A DNA stretch of 64,000 nt, from positions 24,798 through 88,797 of the forward strand of contig JAAVTG010000325.1 of assembly GCA_011947345.1 (NCBI GenBank), read 5' to 3'. The DNA comes from Phytophthora quininea. Its lineage: Eukaryota; Oomycota; Peronosporomycetes; Peronosporales; Peronosporaceae. Below the pieces are notes generated by a model, which was not told the DNA's origin, ran no database searches, and saw nothing but the letters and a program-made list of their open reading frames with translations. Shown here in pieces: positions 20,809 to 31,246 of this stretch. Numbering within the stretch: the first letter of the stretch is position 1; each line of letters begins with the position of its first letter. Position numbers and translations under genes: made by a program.

Positions 20809-21038
20809 GTCGTTGACAGCAATAACTTCCAATAATACATATCATGTCTTTCTTTTAAATATATCAGATATTTCAGGTATTTATTTAAGGCAATGCATAT
20901 TTGGTCGCATTTGGTCTTTTGAGTCATGAGGCTGTGATCAAATGACACCTGAAGTTCCGCTGTGGTCTGGGATCTGGCCACGCAGACCCGATGAGATCAG
21001 ACCTGTCGGTGACCTGTAAAAAATCTTCCATTCTAGCG

Positions 21039-21455
21039 TCATCCTAGCACTTCAAGCTGAGTTACCAACACTTCCCCGTCAGCGCTGAATTGCAGCTCTT
21101 CGACACCTACAGCTTTGCGTAGCTCGCGGAATCTCGTAGTTCCCAAAGCCTTGGTCAATCCGTCAGCTAGCATCTCAGTCGTAGGGTAATACATTAGCTC
21201 AAGCTCTTCAGTTTGGACGGCGTCGCGAATTGCGAAGAACTTGCAATCGACAGTTTTCTGGGCCTCGGAGCTCTTGCCATTTGTAAGGCGCTTGATGGTG
21301 GACTTGTTATCGATCATTGCCGGAGTCGGGGTCACGTCGGTAGTTTTGGTCAGCCGCTGCAGCAGTAAGCGTGTCCATATACCTTCTTCGACCCCGTCAT
21401 CAGCAGCAATATACTCGGCGATAGTAGACGACTTAGATACGATTCGCTGCCGCTT
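21039..21455 (-). CDS. Copia RNase H, C-terminal part
   Basis: Continues the Copia polyprotein from 26.7 kb. It reads KRQRIVSKSSTIAEYIAADD, then IDNKSTIKRLTNGKSSE and YYPTTEMLADGLTKALG, the usual C-terminal RNase H signature of Copia. The frame ends at the left LTR. An in-frame TAA lies just upstream, next to the insertion junction. Confidence 0.85.
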   Translation of the reverse strand, partial: KRQRIVSKSSTIAEYIAADDGVEEGIWTRLLLQRLTKTTDVTPTPAMIDNKSTIKRLTNGKSSEAQKTVDCKFFAIRDAVQTEELELMYYPTTEMLADGLTKALGTTRFRELRKAVGVEELQFSADGEVLVTQLEVLG

Positions 21456-22761
21456 GGTTTACCAGGATACTGAACACCCGAAAACTTGGACTACCGTCTT
21501 ACCGCGTACTAGACGCCTGGGCGTTCAATTCGGGAAAGTTTTTTGTTTTGCCGCACCGCTTCTCTCGTTTAGAACACCCATTCAAATAGAACACCCACCA
21601 AGACCATGTGGTAAGCAGCACATGCTCAACGATGGCTGGCCGTCCTTGGCCGGACGTGCTGTTCCTGCGTCGTATATTGTCTTACCAGTCCCAGTTCCTC
21701 TCACAAGCACTCGCCACTATGCCCTCGAAGCGCAACAGCTATACCCTGCAGTTTAAGCTACACGTAATCAGCGAGTACAAGTACAAAGTAGCAGGATGCG
21801 GCTTTCACGCTCTTGCTAATAGATACGAGCTGCCGACATCGTCGTTGGTTCGAGACTGGTACAATAATCGCAAGAAGCTGCGTTCCGCTTCTAAGGATCG
21901 GCAAGTAGCTACACGATCGATTCGACGGCTGCCTGGTGCAGGCAGGAAAGCCCGGCATCAATAGCTGGAAGAAGACCTACATGAGTGGATAGTTGCGAGA
22001 AACAACAAAAGCCTGCGGGTCAAGGACAAGTATATACAACTTCAAGCTCTCAACTTTTACAGCAAATTGGAAGCTGCTGACTCAACGGAACCGTCTAAGC
22101 CCTTTAAAGCTTCTTCGGGATGGCTGGACCGCTTCAAAACCCGGTACAATCTGGTTTCCCGTCGCCAGACAACTACTAGGACGCTTCCCGATGATGCTGC
22201 AGCAATTTGTGTCGCTTTTATCAATAAAGTTCATGCTCTTATCGAGCAGCACAAAATTAAGCCCTGCAACGTCATCAATATGGACCAAGTCCCGAGGTAC
22301 TTTGAGACTGAACCAAAAACAACAATCACAACTAGAGGATTGCCTGAGGTTTTGCTGCGCAAGGGCAGGACCAGTCGCAAGCGCTTCACCGCAACATTTT
22401 CAATCACTGGAGATGGCCAGATCCTGACACCACATTTGTTGTTCTCTAAGTTGAAAAAAAAAACTGTGTGTCCACCAGGCGTCATCGTAGATGTTAACAA
22501 TTCTGGAATGTGGAGCGATGATATTTTGCTGGAGCATGCGAAACAAGTCATTTGCCGTCGGATGGAGACAAACTTCTACCGCCAACCAGTGTTGTACATC
22601 TTTGATTCCTACGTCGCACACGTAAAACTTTTTGATGAGCAACGGCTTCAATCCTACAATATTCACGTACTGTTGGTCCCACCAAATCTTACCAGTCTCT
22701 GCCAACCCCTGGACGTTGCTGTTAATCGGAGTTTTCAAGAATTCTGTCGCGACAAGTATGA

Positions 22762-25494
22762 CACCTACATAGCCCAAGCACTGAATTGACTTGAGAAAAC
22801 GTAAGTCCCTCCTTCGACGACTACTTCTGACGATTTCATTGGTCAAAACTCGAGCAGTCAGTTGCTGACCACGCTGGTCATGCGCACCACTCGAGTACGT
22901 CTACTGCTACGAGTTGCTCAAGCCCGTGGACGTCGATAAGGTGCTAATTCGACTGGTGTGATTGAAGGTGAAGGCTCCGTTGCACGCACTTCCAGCGCTG
23001 ACCGGTCGATCCATTAACGGCTTGTTCTGTGGTATGCGCAGCACGATACAGAGAGGTACATGATGCAGCACAAGCTGATAAGAGAGCAGAACCAATGGAC
23101 GGAGAAGGCAGCGGTGGAAGCCAGTGTGGTGCCGGCATCAGAGGCTCTGAGTGCTCCAGGTGCACTGGTCCGTGTTGTGAAGGCACTTCATGTCCTTCAA
23201 GCTAGATGTGAACCAGGTGACGAAACACATTGCTATCCATGCATTTATGTTAACGCTAAGCTGCTGCTGTTTGTTTAGGACGCTTACGTGGCCTAAAAGG
23301 TAAAACACGGCCGTGGTCACACTCACCTTCGCGGACCAGTCTTAACACTGTGGTAAGCTTGAGGTGTTCCTCTCTACGCTTACGTTTGCTAGGCTTTAAC
23401 TTCAACGTTTTGTATCCAGTGTTGAACAGCTCGGTGGCGTGATCTTCGTCGCGAATGTTGGGCATTGGTGCGTCAAGTTTTGCTTCTATGCCATTGATAA
23501 TGTGGCGCATCATCATGGACCATTCTGATAGCGTTGTCTTTCCTTTGCTGTATCTAGGTCATCGGATGAGACGCCTTTTAATGGAGGATAGCCCTCCCTC
23601 TCGTTCCCGAACCACCACAGCATCCAGGCTCCGTGAGGATCTAGGCTTGGAAACTCAAAAGTTTTCGGCAGTAAATGAAACTTTCCACCCCAGGTGTAAT
23701 AGCTTCGTGCAGGATATGGTTCAGGGTGTGGTGTCACCTCTGCTGCTGAGCCCCCGCCGAGCCATGGAGACCCACCTCTGCTAGCAGTGAATTTATCTCT
23801 TCACGCAAGACAGCTCTGGTGATATTTCCTGCTGCTACACCTTTTTCTCTAGTACTTCCTCCATTCGCTTTTCGAGTAAGTCCGGAAGCGCTTGAATTGA
23901 CTGCTGCTGTCTGTCAAGCTTTTTGTAGAGCTCAATGTGTGGTGGTATTCCAGTTGGTTGCATCCATTCCGAGTCTCCATGCTCCAATATACTTTGAAGG
24001 CCTCGAAGGGCGCTTGGCTCTCGGAAAATATGTGTTGATAGCAAAGGGTGATTGATTGGCAAATTATCCAGAAGGTAATCAGCATGGTGTACCAGCGATG
24101 CAAGACACAATAGGGGCACTCCATAGAAACTAGCGTCCTTGAACAACTTTGGAAACATTTTACGGATGCTAGAAGTCACAAGTTCGTCGGCACCTCGTTG
24201 AAAATGTGGTGGTAACGCAGCGAATTTCGAGTCATTAACAGGTAGCCCCGCTACCACCCGACCCAAATATTGATCTCCTGCAGCTTCGTAGCGGAAGTGT
24301 CGGTCCTGCACGCCACCTAATGACCATCCACACCGGAGGCAAACGCTAACGATGATGGTCCGCCGGTACTTCCCCACACGCAAAAGTGGCAACTCCTTTT
24401 CGCACCGAATGGGTGCCGTAACTTTTAGTCGAGTTATTTGAGCTGGTTTTCTTTAGTAGACTGCCGAGTGCTTTACCGAACCGAATTTTGGCGTCCGATC
24501 CGGGAAAGAGAGATCCTGATTTCATTCGAGGGTGGCACGCTAAATAAATCCCCAGTGCAGTCACCCAGTACGTTGCTGGATTGAACGGATTGGCGTACAA
24601 GTGACGTGGGCCACGCGGTCCTGTGCCTTCCTGATTAGTTTTAGTCTTGAAAAATGTGACCCCTACGCTGTCGTCCTTGGCAAGCACATGTTAACTCTGA
24701 AGTGCTTGTACCGAGACAGACCGACACATTATATTCCATTGAGAAATCAAAAGAGATGCGAAAATCCACTGTCACGAAGCGAAAGTGTAGACTGGCAAAG
24801 TTCATTGTAGAGTGAGTAGGTCAGCGGCTGTTTCCCTGACGTTTTGGGGGTGCTGGACTGGTTTTTAGCTGCCTCGAGGCGCTTCATACCCGAGAAAAGC
24901 TGCTTCATGTCGTCTCCATACTCGGTGAGTAGTGGCATGCGCTTCACTCTGTACAGATCCTTGATAGCACTGCGGTAGCCGCTCAAGGTACTTGTCTGCG
25001 CACTGTTCCTCTTGTAAACGAGAAACCTTTCAAAGTAGTCAGGAGTAAACTCGCCGAGATCGATTTCACCACTAGTGTCGAAAAATCGGTCTGTGTTCGG
25101 TTCTTCGGAGGCGAGCTCTGTAGAAATCCACTTCTTGATCACATTAAGGTTGCTAGCATACTTCTTCCGAGTATCGGAAGCTATACACGCGTTTCTGATC
25201 GCTTTTGCGTCGGTCATGGGGAGGCGCAGGGCGGGGCTTGGGGCGAGCTTCTAGCACTGGTGTCGTGAGTCTGCGAAGTGATAGCGGCAGTTTTCACCAA
25301 TAGGCGTGCTGTGTTATCGTCGGCGGTCCAGCTTACGAATTCGCGGGGTAGATCGATTACAGTCGGTTGACTTGGATTTTGTATAGTGACTAGGCTGCGG
25401 CACTGGCGAGAAAAATGAGGATTCATGAAAACATAAGTCCCACGGCTTACGAATTGACGGGAAACCCTATATAAAACTTACGTAAGTAGGGAAT
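22762..25494 (-). mobile_element. Crypton (tyrosine-recombinase transposon)
   Basis: About 2.73 kb inserted in the pogo transposase. GTATGA occurs at both borders (22756-22761 and 25495-25500). Removing one copy plus the element restores the pogo frame exactly (KYDTALQTP). There are no inverted repeats, as expected of Cryptons, which integrate by site-specific recombination at short shared sequences. Confidence 0.9.
23256..25426 (-). CDS. Crypton tyrosine recombinase (frame interrupted)
   Basis: Cuts and rejoins DNA through a tyrosine; catalyses Crypton excision and integration. Segments in different frames run collinearly: N-terminal SAM-like core (ACIASDTRKKYASNLNVIKKW, FERFLVYKRNSAQTSTLSGY); catalytic part (NIMCRSV for the first Arg, THSVRKGVATFA for the HxxR); and the tail CLRCGWSLGGVQDRHFRYE then GDQYLGRVVAGLP, typical of oomycete Cryptons. 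The C-terminus is basic. At least four frame changes occur, so either the assembly is noisy or the gene is decayed. Orientation is opposite to the pogo transposase. Confidence 0.85.
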
Positions 25495-26304
25495 GTATGA
25501 TACAGCGCTTCAAACTCCGGCTGGCAATCCAAAAGTACCGAAGTACTTTAAAGTGGCTGAATGGGTGCTTGCGTGGGCAGCAAGCAAAACGAGCGAAGAG
25601 ATTTCAAACGCTTTCAAGTTGTGTGGACTTGTGCCAAGGTCAGCTTTCAGCATGGAGTTGCTGCATCCGCCTCTTAGACAGCTGAGTAGTGGTGAGATCA
25701 GTATGGATGAGTTGCATCAGCGCTACCAAGCGCTTCTCTCGAATAATGACGATCTCGAGGAGCTGTGTATTGCGCAACCGGCATGGTACATTCCCGATGA
25801 CACTCAGAGTACCTTGTTTTGCTGTCTGCGGCATGGCATTGGCGCAGATATTCCTGATTATGTGGGCGTCTTGACCGAGTACATGCAGACTTTGGATGAC
25901 CTTGAGGATCTTTTCGATGAAGAGTACCTAGATAATCTACGTTCTGGAGAGATTACTGGTAGTGAGCTCGAGATATTTGCTGCCTCTCGGATGCATTGCT
26001 GCAATATTGAAGTGAAAACTTTGAACAACGACCGCCGTGTGGTGGAAACGTTCACGTGCCGCGCCGAAAATGCACTTCAATCCATTTGCATCGCTCGTCT
26101 TGGTCATTTCTACACTCTTCAGGTCGACGGCGTACATCTATAGTACCAGTTTACCGCTAATAAAGCCGCATTCATCTCGTTTTCACTTCTCCCTCATTTA
26201 GACCGCCTAGGTTCTCGCGTTCGCCTCATTTTGACACCACCCTCGATCTATAACGCCTAGGCGTCTAGTACGCGGTAAGACGGTAGCACGGGAAAATATT
26301 AATT

Positions 26305-26674
26305 TCTGTTGCTCAAACACTGAGAGACCTGTTGTCGCTATTTTTTGCTGAAAAGCGGTTGCCCGGTCTGAACACCTGTTGCTCAGTCCGATGAGCACTT
26401 TGAGGCCTTAGAGAGGCGCCTTGACAACCGGAGCGCAGCGGAGGTCTGTCAGGGACGGCGCGTAGGCCGGATGCATTTCACTAAGTAGTAGGTTTTATCT
26501 AATCCGCGCGGGATCCTTGCCCGCCACGAGCGAAGCGAAGTAGGCGGTGCAAACGCCGCGCAACTGAGGAGCGTAGCGACCTGCCTACACCAACAGTTTT
26601 TCAGTACCCTGTCCCTTGCAACAGATGTCCCTACTTTTTGCAGGTAACAGGGCCACCAGTGTTTGAGCAACAGA
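26305..26674. mobile_element. hAT-like MITE, 370 bp
   Basis: Perfect 18-bp terminal inverted repeats TCTGTTGCTCAAACACTG, flanked by the perfect 8-bp target duplication TATTAATT (26297-26304 and 26675-26682). An 8-bp duplication and the lack of coding capacity point to a non-autonomous hAT element. It lies 21 bp from the right pogo terminus. Confidence 0.9.
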
Positions 26675-26680
26675 TATTAA

Positions 26681-27949
26681 TTAGCACCCGACTAGCACAC
26701 CCGATACTGAATGACGGTCCTCCTCGTTACTTGCCCAATCTGCGTCGGTAAAAGTTCGAACAGGAGCGGCCAGCAAGTTGCGTCGATAAATCAATCCAAA
26801 GTTCTTCGTTGCTTCGACGTATCGAAGTTTGTTCTTGACTGCATCCCAATGATACTTGGATGGGCCCGATGCTTGGGTTGCCACTTGGTTGACTGCGAAC
26901 GAGATATCGGGACGGGAGACGCGAGCCAGGTAGAGTAGTGCGCTGACTGCTTGTCGATACGGTTTGTCTGAGGTGCTCTCGTCACCTTCTGCTTTTCGAT
27001 ACAGGATTATGCCTTTGTCGAGCGGGTTTTTCGCGGTCTGCACTGGTCCACGCCGAAGCGTGGCACCACTTCTGCAGCAAATTGGCTCTGATCAAGCGTT
27101 GTGATGCCTTGTTCGGGATCCATGCGAATACGAATCCCCAGAAACCAGTTAGCTTCCCGAGATCCTTCACACCGTACTTTGTGTGCATGGCTTGCACGAG
27201 TTGGAGCATGTCGTCTTCATTTTCGTAGCCAACAAGGATGTCATCTACATAGATTAGCACGATCAAGCTATTAGTTGGGTGAATGTAAACGCACGGGTCC
27301 TCCTGAGTGGGAACCTAACCGTAAGCTTTCAGATATTTGTCCAGTTCAGCGTTCCACTCACGCCCAGCCTGCTTAAGACCGTAAAGCGCACCTTTGAGTC
27401 GCCATACTTTGGATCGATTGCCCTCCTCAAATCCACGCGGCTGCCTCACATAAATGCTTTCGGTCAGCCTCGCCTTCACGTACGCCGTTGGAACATCGCC
27501 TTGGCGTACTCGCATGCCCTTTGGGTCACTATCGCAAAGAAGACTCGGATGGAGTTCAAACGGGCCACGGGAGCGTAGGTCTCAAAGAAGTCCTTCAGGA
27601 ACTCTTGAGTAAAACCTTGTGCGCAAATCCGTGCTTTCAGGCGCTCAACTTCCCCGTTGTCGCGCAGTTTTACTCGAAAAACGATTGTTGAACCGATGAT
27701 GTTTACCCCTTCTGGCGGGTCTACCAACTCAAACGTGTCGTTGGCACGAAGAGCTTCAATTTCATCACGAATTGCTTTTTCCCACAAATGCCATTCTGGA
27801 GACGCCTTAGCTTCCTGCAAGTTTAGGGGCTCGCGAATAATTTCGTGTAGGGTAACGTGACCAGCACTTAGTCCAACCCCAGCAGCGCGATTGGCAATCC
27901 GTTGGGAGCGTCGACGGGCACCAATGTCGACGGAAGGTGTTGTGGACAC
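26681..27949 (-). CDS. Copia reverse transcriptase and RNase H N-terminal part
   Basis: Collinear segments: [20 protein letters not shown] with TFELV (start of the RT), [20 protein letters not shown], then [28 protein letters not shown] and the catalytic [10 protein letters not shown]. These are followed by [15 protein letters not shown] and [21 protein letters not shown], where the frame is cut by the insertion cluster. At least three single-base frame changes occur. Function: copies the element's RNA into DNA. Confidence 0.88.
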
Positions 27950-28378
27950 CGAAGCTTCAGTTGAAGTTGTCGAGATAGCAGGAGAATCATCACTTTCGTC
28001 TGAAGAATTGTGCGTGTCGGAAATGATTCGTAGTGGATCATCATCGGCAGATACATTTGCCGTGGCTGAGTCGACACGAGGGGTTCAAGAAAAACAACAC
28101 TTCGACTGTGAACCACGCTGTGCCCTCGACCGGTCATGTACACGAAATAGCCCTTCCGCTGCGGATCGCTTCCAATGAAGACGCCAGTCTGCCTTTTGGG
28201 CGGTACTGGTGCTTGGTTGAGCGTTTGTCAGGTGGTATGAGCACGACACACTTCTGCCCAAAGGGTTTCGCCATTTTGAGGTCTGGTTTGCGGCCCCAGA
28301 ACTTCTCAAATGGTTTTTGACTTGTCAGCTTTGGATAGAACACGATTACGACTGAACACGGCACTGCGGACAGCGTAC

Positions 28379-29937
28379 TCATAAGTTATGGGGTAGCTTC
28401 GCTTGGATCATCAATGTCCGAGCTGTGTCCTTGATCGTACGATGGGTGCGTTCAATTACGCCGTTCTGATAGTGAACTTCTGGCTCTGACATCTCCATTG
28501 CAATATCTTCATCGTCACAAACTTTGCGAAACTCAGCGCCCATGAATTCTCCGCCATTGTCTGACCGGAAAATTTTGATTCCTCGTGTTTTGTCAAAACG
28601 CTGATTGACTAGGTTCATGTAGTTGCGGAAACATCGTGCTGCTTCGTCTTTAGTTTTGATGAAGTAGACGGTTGTGTGTCCCATCCATTTCAAAGCAAAG
28701 TAGTAAATGTTGCCGTGACAACTGCGAGCAAAGGGACCGGCTAAATCACCGTGACACACATCGTTTTGAGCATCAAGTGATCGTGTGGCGTGTCATGGAG
28801 CTGCAGCTCGACTAATTTTTCCGAGCGCGCAACTTCCACACGGTTTGGATGGCGTAAGAGCTCCCACAATTTTGAGTCCCTTGACCGAGTTCGACTTTGC
28901 AAGCTCAGCGATGGCCTTGTAGTTCAAGTGGCCTAAGCGCTGGTGCCAGTCTTCAATTGAGTTTGGGCGTAACGCAGTGGCAGCGATACCCGGCAGAATC
29001 GGTAGCGTGTAGACCCCCGGTTTACAGTGCCGCGTAAGACTGGCTTGTCGTAAATGAAGCACTCTTTGTCGGTAAACTCCACTTTCATGCCCGCCTCGAT
29101 CAATTCCTTCACGGAGACCAAGGTGTGAGCAAGTCCTGGTGCAAAGACGACATCGTTGAAGATGGTTTCCTTGAACTGAGTCAGTTTGAGTTTCCCTTTC
29201 TGGTTGCCGCACACAAGTACCCCATCTGTAATTTCGACTGCGTGTGTTTCGCATTCTTGAAGATCAAACAGTTCCGGTGGGGTGGTAGCTAGCGCCAGAA
29301 TCGACAATCGGGGCACTACCGCGAAGACCAGGGTCAAATACCCGACCCGGTACATGCAGTAGCTCCCGCGATCTTCACTCGTACGCGTGAGGTTCATCAG
29401 AATCTTCCTGGGTCTTAACGATTCGTGTAGCAGGAAGTTCAACTGATTCAGTTTCATCGCTTTGAGTGGCTTGAGCGACATGAGCCATCCCGGCTTTTTG
29501 ACGAGCAATGAACTTGTCATGAAAGTTCGTGGTGTGACCGAGTTTTCCGCAAGTAGTGCAGCGTTCGTTCGAGTAATCGCGTCTGGCGTATTTCCCCGCG
29601 GTTTAGCACTGCCGTTTGAAGCGTTGCGCTTCTCCGTATTGGCTGACGTGGATAGTTGCGGGCGTGGGCCAGTTAAGATGCCTTGGTGGCCAGCTAGAGA
29701 ACAGAGGCGAGATAAGGCTCGGTTGGTTTCATGCAGCGGATGGTCGGTGTCCTCCATTATCACCATTTTTAGCAGCTCCGTTTGACGTGGCCAGGCGTTA
29801 GTGATCAAAGCACTAAGGGCCAAATTGTTGGTTTCGGTCGTTTCAGTGCCGTCTTGAGATGATACCACAACTATGTTCCGGAGGCGCAGTGAGAACGAGA
29901 CGTACGATTCGCTCGGTTTCTTCCTTTCGTTTGCCAC
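28379..29937 (-). CDS. Copia protease and integrase region
   Basis: Gag C-terminal/protease part (DGVLVCGNQKGKLKLTQF, NDVVFAPGLAHTLVSV), GAG-pre-integrase (WHQRLGHLNYKAIAELA with CGSCALGK) and integrase core: GDLAGPF (first Asp), IFRSDNGGEFMG (second Asp), HYQNGVIERTHRTIKD (Glu). Integrase inserts the cDNA into the genome. The frame changes twice between segments, in line with the rest of the element. Confidence 0.88.
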
Positions 29938-30487
29938 CTTGGTCTTGATTTGCGTGAGGATGCGTCGGACGCTGGCAAAGATCGATCTCGCAAGAAGCGG
30001 GCGTTGGCCACGTGCCAGTCGCTGCCGTTTCCGGAGAGGTGGTTGAAAAACAGGGCAATCTTCCTGCGATCCGGTATCTAGACGTTGTACAAGTCCTCTT
30101 GATTTTCGAGCAGAACCTCAAAACGGGCGAACCATCGGGCCGCCCCCGAGTCGATTTCGTCCGTACTGGACCCGTCGAATTTCTCGATGGAGAATCCTTT
30201 GATGATGCGGTCGATGCGTCTCTCGACGGACGCCTGATCTTGGGCAGTTGGGGCTTCTCCCTGAGCGTCTTGCGGTGCATAATGCACGGGCACGGGAGGC
30301 AGGTCATTGACATGTTGCGCGGCACATGAAGTGTCGTCGGGTCGTGCGGCTTGGTTCCCGTCGTGGTGAGTACCGGGCTGATGGACGCCACTCGCCACAG
30401 GGGCCTGTGAGTCACCTTGAGTACTTGAGCTGATGCGTCGCGAATCTTCCCCTGCTTGGGGGACGCGATGACATTCTGCGAGTCCAT
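29938..30487 (-). CDS. Copia gag region
   Basis: Begins MDSQNVIAS near the right LTR. The conserved gag segment FSIEKFDGSSTDEIDS then WFARFEVLLENQEDLYNV is read in a neighbouring frame, so a slip lies inside. Encodes the nucleocapsid-type protein that packages element RNA. Confidence 0.7.
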
Positions 30488-30539
30488 GATGAGTTGAAAG
30501 CTCCTTGCTTCTTGCGGAGAAGTTAGCCGGCTGTTAACC

Positions 30540-30647
30540 TGTTAGAAGGCAGAAAGCGAAGTGATTTATTTTGTTGTGGTTCTGACTTGCCCATGTAGGA
30601 CACCTGATTCTAGCGTCATCCTAGCACTTCAAGCTGAGTTACCAACA
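30540..30647 (-). repeat. Right (5') Copia LTR, 108 bp
   Basis: Begins TGTTAGAAGG and ends GTTACCAACA, and matches the left LTR at 107 of 108 positions once the MULE is removed. The duplicated target CCGTC follows at 30648. Confidence 0.95.
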
Positions 30648-30802
30648 CCGTCGTCCGGCCAGCAAGGCAGCGTACGTGTTGACACTCCCTCTGCTCGAGC
30701 TTCTTACCGTGTCTGAATCAGACAGTCTGAAACCTCGGCTCAGTTTGATTGGCGAAAATCTTCACAATCGAGGGTGTCCATTTCCCCGAAGCTAGGCGCG
30801 AG

Positions 30803-31246
30803 ATGGCGACGCGGCGGAGCTACTCGGCCTCGTTCAAGCTGACGGTGGTGCAGGAGCTGGCGGGCGGGGCACCGGCGCAGGACGTGGCGGACCGACATGG
30901 CGTGACACCGTCCATGGTGCGCAAATGGCTGACGCACCGCGCCGAGCTGGAGGCTGCCGTGGCACACACCGACGGCGCGCAACTGAAGCTCGGCTGCGGA
31001 CGCAAACCCACCCACGAGGCGGTGGACGACGCGCTGCTTCTGTGGGTGGAGAGCCGCAGAGAGCGCGGCGAGCGCACCACGGAAAGAGAGATGCAGGAGA
31101 AGGCGCGCGAGCTGGCGGCGGAGCAGGGCATCGCGGACTTCCGGGCGTCCAAGGGCTACATCAGCAACTTTAAGCGGAGGAACAAGCTGGCGACGCGTGG
31201 ATCTACCAAAAGATATGTCGATCTGGACCTAGAGGCGAGGTGGTGA
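30803..31246 (+). CDS. CENP-B/psq-type helix-turn-helix protein
   Basis: 147-aa ORF with two DNA-binding modules. The first is psq-like (SASFKLTVVQELAGG, DVADRHGVTPSMVRKWL). The second is CENP-B-like (HEAVDDALLLWVESRRERGE and KGYISNFKRRNKLATRG). This is the N-terminal part of pogo-type transposases without any DDE domain, so it is either a domesticated DNA-binding protein or a fragment. It is GC-rich and unlike the nearby AT-rich pogo copy. Its TGA overlaps the frame that runs into SHPK2, leaving a fusion possible. A longer start at 30749 (GTG/ATG frame) is less likely. Confidence 0.6.
   Translation: MATRRSYSASFKLTVVQELAGGAPAQDVADRHGVTPSMVRKWLTHRAELEAAVAHTDGAQLKLGCGRKPTHEAVDDALLLWVESRRERGERTTEREMQEKARELAAEQGIADFRASKGYISNFKRRNKLATRGSTKRYVDLDLEARW

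Larger units (their letters stand above)
17702..21029 (+). mobile_element. MULE DNA transposon inserted in the Copia LTR
   Basis: 3328-bp element with 9-bp target duplications ATTCTAGCG (17693-17701 and 21030-21038), the size typical of Mutator-like elements. The ends are inverted: both carry CAGGTCACCGACA followed by GTCTG.TCTCATC.GGTC, with 26 of the first 32 bases matching. It holds one uninterrupted transposase ORF with an initiator motif upstream. The coding region is intact and the duplication perfect, so it looks recent and possibly autonomous. Confidence 0.93.
17626..21070 (-). repeat. Left (3') Copia LTR, split by a MULE
   Basis: LTR halves at 17626-17701 and 21030/21039-21070. Joined through one copy of ATTCTAGCG they give the same 108 bp as the right LTR. 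A purine run (GACGGGGAAG in the minus sense) at 21071-21080 next to it is the likely polypurine tract. Confidence 0.93.
21721..26143 (+). pseudogene. pogo transposase, interrupted by a stop codon and a Crypton
   Basis: N-terminal part 21721-22761, C-terminal part 25501-26143. The N-terminal HTH region reads YTLQFKLHVISEYKYKVAG and SLVRDWYNNRKKLRS. The DDE_1 core has NMDQVPRYF (first Asp), IFDSYVAHV (second) and [20 protein letters not shown] (third), so the triad is present. Two lesions inactivate it: an in-frame TAG at 21961-21963 (after RKARHQ, frame otherwise continuous) and the Crypton insertion after DKYD. The right part continues at ALQTPAGNPKVPKYF and runs to a natural stop at 26143. 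Confidence 0.9.
21494..26283 (+). mobile_element. pogo/Tigger-like DNA transposon
   Basis: Flanked by TA at 21492-21493 and 26284-26285, the pogo target site. Terminal inverted repeats begin CCGTCTTACCGCGTACTAGA and match at 31 of 32 bases. It encodes a CENP-B/DDE_1 transposase split by a Crypton. Without the Crypton it is about 2.06 kb. It sits at the break in the Copia RNase H reading frame, within about 35 bp of extra sequence. Confidence 0.93.
17626..30647 (-). mobile_element. Copia LTR retrotransposon, host of nested insertions
   Basis: A 13.0-kb interval flanked by the 5-bp target duplication CCGTC (17621-17625 and 30648-30652). It is bounded by 108-bp LTRs that begin TGTTAGAAGG and end GTTACCAACA. 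Coding direction is minus: gag near 30.1-30.5 kb, protease and integrase 28.4-29.9 kb, reverse transcriptase 27.0-27.9 kb, RNase H 26.7-27.0 kb continuing at 21.0-21.5 kb. The interval between contains other elements. Excluding them the Copia is about 4.5 kb, normal for the class. The LTRs differ at one base (act versus aca near 17688 and 30602), so the insertion is young. Confidence 0.95.
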
